Shown here piece after piece: positions 59,166 through 64,000 of a stretch of DNA of 64,000 bases. This DNA comes from Cardinalis cardinalis (taxonomy: Eukaryota; Chordata; Aves; Passeriformes; Cardinalidae). Below the pieces are notes generated by a model that had not been told where the DNA came from, ran no database searches, and saw nothing but the letters and a program-made list of their open reading frames with translations. The stretch lies in contig JACDOX010000221.1 of NCBI GenBank assembly GCA_014549065.1, forward strand, positions 813,663-877,662. The letters run 5' to 3'. Numbering within the stretch: the first letter of the stretch is position 1; the number at the start of each line of letters is the position of its first letter. The position numbers and the translations under genes are program-made.

Positions 59166-60780
59166 AGGGAACACACTGTGATTTGCCACCTTGCCCAGAC
59201 TCAACTTTCATACCTCTGTCAATATATGGGCTTGAAAATGAACAGCATCAAAGCAATAAAGGTTGGTGTTCATCCGTGGAAGCCTCAGAGATATCAGCCT
59301 CTCTGTTTTGATGCTTACTGCAGCCATAGTTTCTATGGTTAAAGCAGTAGGACATATATTTGTGTGTGTATTTATGTGCATGTGATATTCATGTTAAAAA
59401 TTTCCACATGAACAATCATCCCCGAAAACAAACAATGGGACTAACCCTACTGCCATACACTTGACTGACTGTAGTTTACCTCTGTTGCTGACTTTTAGCA
59501 GCTAAACTCACTAAAGATGAGGAGATAATTTAGCTCAGCTTTCTTCTACTGATCTGAGAAATGAAGTTTATACAAACCTTTCACAGTGAAATCAAAAATC
59601 ACATGAAAAAGCAGGCAGTGCTGGGGGACAGAGCCTGCACATNATACCAGCCAGAGCATGACTTATCACACAAACCTTGCATCAGATCTTCCTGTGAAAC
59701 CTAATTTCAACTCTCCTGAAAGAAACTTCACCAGTGCCAGACCCAGCTGGTCACTGATGGTCAGTGAGCCACAGCTGAGGCTCTCGTGGTCAGGGGTGTC
59801 CTGGTGCAGCAGGAGGGACCCCACACCCCACTGACACCTTCCGGAGCTCCTGAGCAGCCCTGCCAGGGTTGGACTTCAGCAGTTGCCCACAGAGAAGANA
59901 CAGCTCTGTCCCGCACAACACCAAGCTTTGTTTGATTTTACTGGAGAGGAGATGGTCAAAGGTGGAGAGACCCTGGCACCCCATGGATAAGCCAAAAGCC
60001 CAAGTACACACATTATTCCAGTGTGGTGCCTCTGCACATCACGTGCTTCAGAAGCTCAGCTGAAAAAATACTTGGTTTTGACCCACAGAAGGGTCAGGAA
60101 GGAACAAAGAGACAAGCAAGCAAAATCATTTCCAGCCCTCTCCATCAGGCAAGGGTCTGAATTTGTAGAAGGTAATTTCTGGACAAACTATCTATTATCC
60201 ATGAAGCAACACCTTTTCATGCTCTAGCTACCAAAATGCTTCCATTTTCCAGGCCAAAGACAGTTGATAAATGAAGCCCCAACTTTCTGCCCATTGCAAT
60301 AGTTTTACAGATTGCAGTTTGATATTATTACACATATCAGCCAAAATTCCTTCCTTTTACATTACAAGGGACCCAGACAAGCAACCTTCAGCAGCAACAA
60401 CACCCAGAAAGGGACCAAGGNACCAGTGCAGACAGGGCTTTGTGCAGACATATTGACCACACATCACAAGTGCTGCTGTTTTCTGTTCATCAGGAATCAT
60501 CTTANATGGACAAATAAGAGAAATAAATCAGAATTTAAAAATACAGAAGTTTTACTGCTTCCAATCTATCCATTCCTGATGAACAAACACAGGGAAAGCA
60601 TGAGGGGTGGTACTTGATGGTGATGTGAATAAATTGAGTTTGGTCCCAGCCACACTGGTGTAAACCCAGCGTTTGGGATGACTCTGGAATGACATCCAAG
60701 TCCCTGCTTTTGCCATCTGTATTCTTCCTCTGTGGATCTGACCTACATCGTTGGAAGGAGAGGGGTAGCCCAGGCATTTG
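59166..60780. other. Unique noncoding DNA
   Basis: No gene or repeat recognised beyond a short TGTGTGTAT tract near 59361. Short open frames lack domains. Confidence 0.5.
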
Positions 60781-61385
60781 GAAGTGATGCTCCTCTATTA
60801 GCGATGAGATTAATTAAGACGCTGCTGGGCACTTCTCCACAGTCAGGCAGGGCTGTTAATGGCCATTGATTTTTNTTTTTAAACAACATGTACGAGTTTA
60901 AATGGTGTAAACTGCCCCAGATTCCCTTTCCCTACCTTTGTCTTCCCTGCTAGGGGTTAACCTCGCTGGAGATAGGGAAGAAGCCAGTCCCCTCCCCGCT
61001 TTGCCTGCGGCACCAAGATCAGGAAATTCACTGCTAATCACTGCAGTTGTGATTTCTGATTTCAACTGGCAGCACGGAGAATTGAACTCCAGTCCCCCGA
61101 GTACGGCAGGCTGCGCCAGGCAGGCCTTGAGCTTGTTAAAACTGTGGTGCTGCCATGCGGTTATCAATTTTAAATTAATCTCTCCCTCCATGCACACTTA
61201 CCCTCCTCCACCCTCTCTTAAAGTGGCTGCTAAAAATATAAACTCCAGGATACCTCGCTCTAAGACTNAACTAAGTAAAAATCGGGATACTATTAATTAC
61301 AGGTTTCCTTCAGCCTCAGCACCTGGAAAAATGGATTTCTGCACTGTCTCAGGGATTTGCTTAATCCACTTCCTGCAGTAAAGCC
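60781..61385. other. Candidate conserved noncoding block
   Basis: GCGATGAGATTAATTAAGAC (60800), TTAATGGCCATTGATTTTT, TATCAATTTTAAATTAATCT (61161) and TACTATTAATTACAGG (61287). Homeobox-rich, AT-rich and non-repetitive, with scattered CpG. Conservation is inferred. A 147-codon open frame (60938-61381) crosses it with an n and has no domain. Confidence 0.3.
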
Positions 61386-64000
61386 GACCACAGCTCTGGC
61401 TGTCTTAGCATCCTGCCATGCAAATCCTCCCTCCCACGATGAGCCCCTCTCCAGGAGCGCCCTGTCTCCGGGCTGGAGCAGCTGGGGAAGGGGAGCCTGG
61501 CAGCAGAACAGCAGCCAGCTGGGAATTGCAGCTCTGTGGGTTGTGTGCTCTGCACTCAACCAAATCTGCCCTGCTGAGACAGGCCAGAGGCTCAGACATC
61601 NCTAACTCTGCTCCCCTGTCCCCATGTCACCGTCACACTGCAGCAAACCTGTGCCAAGAGCGAGCATGAGGTGCTGTGCTGCACCCCAGGGACAGCCCCT
61701 GACTTCAGCCACCGACTGGGGTTGTAAAAATTACCCCCAAATCCAACTGAATGGCTTGGCTCCCTCCCCACGCTGGAGTCTGAGTGTCTGCCACTGCTCA
61801 AGAGCAGCCTGGCTAATGTGGGCCAGGGTTTGTGAAGCCTTTGTAGNTGGCTGTGTCCACCTGAAATAACAAATACCTGCGCTGGCACGGAGCAAGGGGC
61901 AGCCCTGGCCCTTCAGGCAGGGCCTTGCAGCTTTATCTGCTGCAGCTGCAATTGCTACCCCGGGCAGACAGCAGAGGCACCGAGGGGAGGCCACCTGGCT
62001 CTGGAGGAGCTCAGGAAAGCAATCAGCTGGCATCTGAGCAGGGGCCATACCACCACCTCGGTGTCAAATGTGAAAATCTGTGGAAGTGAGTTTATAAACG
62101 ACTGCAGGCGTCAGCATCCAGTTTGGAATCTATAAACATCTGAAATCTGTTAGTACTTTATTTGTAATGATACTGCCAACAGACTGCCCCCCCCCAAAGG
62201 TCACAGCACACACTCAGCATTAAATTGCAGTACAACAAATCCTCAGCTATCCGTAACCTACAAAATGATAGGGGCAGGCTGGAAGGGGAGACTGGGATAA
62301 AGCAGAAAAAGAAAAAAGTCTAGACACACTTTCCTAAAACTCACTGGGGAATCATTTTAAAATCACTTTATGAGGAAATAATTGAGGTTCTATATACAAA
62401 ACTCCCTTTAAAAAAAAGGAGTAACACGTTTGACAACCTTAGAAAGTCACAAGGTTGTTACAGAGAAGAATGGGCCTCTGTTTGGGAATTTAAATACTAT
62501 GTGGCCCAAATTCATAAACATTTAAGATTTTTAAAACCATTGGGAATAAAAGAGCAAAAAAGGCAAAACCAGCCAGGGCCAACTAAGGAAAAAACCAAAC
62601 CAAACTGCCAAGTGAATGAAAACCATCTCTGCAGTAAAACCCCCTTTCCTCACTCTGTAATGCTCCAACCCTGAATGCTGCCCTTCAATCCACCACAGAA
62701 TAAACCCTCTGTTGTGCACATGACACAGCACAGACCCACAGCATAAACCCACTGCTGCCTGCATCCCACTCCACAGCAAGTGGAATTCATTCCAGAGCCA
62801 CCAGATGTAGCATTAGCCCCCGAAATACAGCAGCTCTCCTCAATCAGCAGGGAGGAGCAGCCTGTCCCTCTGTCTGACTGGCTGTGTCCTGCCCAGGAGG
62901 ACCTGGGGACCACTCATCATCACTCCACTTCCACATGGAGCCGTAGGTTACNAACTCCATCTCTTTCAAGTGGAACACAATATAGCTGAAAAAATCACTG
63001 CAGAAAATAATTTGTTATTCTTCTTATGCCTCTCTTTTGTTATTATTCATGTCAGAGCTGCTTCTCCATGTCACTTGTGGAGAGAGGTCCAAGCAGAAGA
63101 ACCACACAGATAACTCTGCACTGAAACTTCACCAAGTTCTTCCCGATAACAGATTATTTCAAAAATATCCCTGAAAATTTAAACCCAGGAAGGGACTTTG
63201 GGAAATTCTGGCTGTGGATCAGCTGACTGGTCAGTATCTCCACAGNGCTGACCCAAATGCATGGCTCACCTATCACTCCAACTTCAGGAGAGTTTGGGTT
63301 CTTACCTGAATTTCATGGCTCAGGCCCATTTCTAATTGTGTCTAAATATATCCCACTGTGCTGTAGAGCTGACTTCCTTCTGGCCAATCTCAGCTGCCTT
63401 TTTGACCTGCACACCCCACGGAAGCACCAAGATCAAGAAAGTTGTGCCTACTGAGTGGGAGGATTAGTGAAAAAACCCACTCAGAATGTCAATGAGTTAG
63501 GGGCATCACACCCTTCTGCCATTAAAATTCAGCAGGTTTTCTGGTCCTTCTGGCCTCGGTGCATTTGCATAGTATAGGGTCAGAGAGACATCCTGATTGC
63601 ACTGTAGCTGCTCTGTTTGAAGGGTCACAATGGTGACATATGAAAATAACCCAACTTTAATTGATACCTGGGCTGTTGAGTTTGAAACTCCCCCTGGCCC
63701 CATCTCTTGTATATCTAATGTACAGTACACTCAACAGCAGATGCCAGGAAGGCAGCTTGGTTTCTCAGCTGCATTAGCAAAGCTTTAAAAATAATTGAAT
63801 TGTCCACAAGATGTCCACCCTACTTTTCAAGCACCTGAATCTCCTGGCAATCACCACTGCAGCAGTGAATGTTCTCAGGGCTGGCAGGTTATCTGGTTGT
63901 GAATCTCAAGTGTAGCATTTCAGAAGAAGATCTCAGGGAGAAAACCCCCATGCTTTTACTTCAAGCTTCTGTTATTTTAATACTTTATTAGAGGTCCAGT
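61386..64000. other. Unique noncoding DNA to the window end
   Basis: No supported gene or mobile element. A run of ten C lies at about 62187-62196. A hairpin with 8-bp perfect arms, ACAACCTT (62433-62440) and AAGGTTGT (62451-62458), sits in AT-rich DNA. Open frames up to 105 codons lack domains. Confidence 0.5.

Noticed and set aside
58307..59211. Frames of 135-299 codons across 58.3-59.2 kb
   Set aside because: They run through 256 n and an LTR-like repeat; no retroviral protein motif is visible.
62433..62458. Hairpin with 8-bp arms as a terminator or microRNA
   Set aside because: The arms are too short for a microRNA precursor, and bacterial-type terminators are not relevant in a vertebrate genome.

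Overview
The window reads as vertebrate nuclear DNA from a bird, most likely a songbird (Passeriformes). About a dozen fragments of CR1 non-LTR retrotransposons are spread over both strands. All are 5'-truncated, and most keep the family's 3' end (a stretch like CCCTTCCAACCCAAACCA, then tandem ATTCTGTG-type octamers). One GC-rich LTR-like fragment resembles avian ERVL LTRs. Class and order rest on my recognition of these families, not on a search. There are isolated single n positions every few hundred bases and two long runs of n (6479-6728, 58745-59000), both inside interspersed repeats.

I find no protein-coding gene or exon that I can support. The longest open frames lie in tandem repeats (11.9-12.4 kb, 12.5-13.1 kb), in CR1 or LTR fragments, in runs of n, or in a CpG island. 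They are open on both strands and match no domain I recognise. No tRNA, rRNA or CRISPR is visible. The best reading is an intergenic or intronic interval rich in putative regulatory DNA.

Layout. 1-11.8 kb: mostly unique DNA with CR1 pieces at 4.6, 5.3 and 6.4-6.9 kb. 11.9-13.1 kb: two adjacent minisatellites, one C-rich with an 18-bp unit and one G-rich with 40/41-bp and 22-bp units. 13.5-22 kb: CR1 cluster, including an inverted pair at 14.7 kb and the longest copy (15.4-16.2 kb). 24.3-24.9 kb: AT-rich candidate conserved noncoding block. 25.7-34.7 kb: a stretch without a recognisable mobile element, with candidate conserved blocks around a CpG island (29.69-30.7 kb) that carries a TATA motif; this is the best candidate promoter. 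34.7-41.5 kb: unique DNA, two CR1 pieces, an (ATA)n microsatellite and a second small CpG-rich patch (41.57-41.9 kb). 44.64-44.96 kb: a roughly 300-bp imperfect palindrome. 49.34-49.64 kb: a decayed relic of the C-terminal part of a LINE reverse transcriptase, apparently L2/CR1-like. 50-64 kb: CR1 pieces at 50.4 and 54.9 kb, a candidate conserved block at 56.95-57.67 kb, the LTR-like fragment at 58.4-59.2 kb, and unique DNA.

The items most worth checking are the palindrome, the LINE relic, the minisatellite pair, and the CpG island with its flanking blocks. Conservation, promoter and regulatory statements are inferences from composition and motif content.
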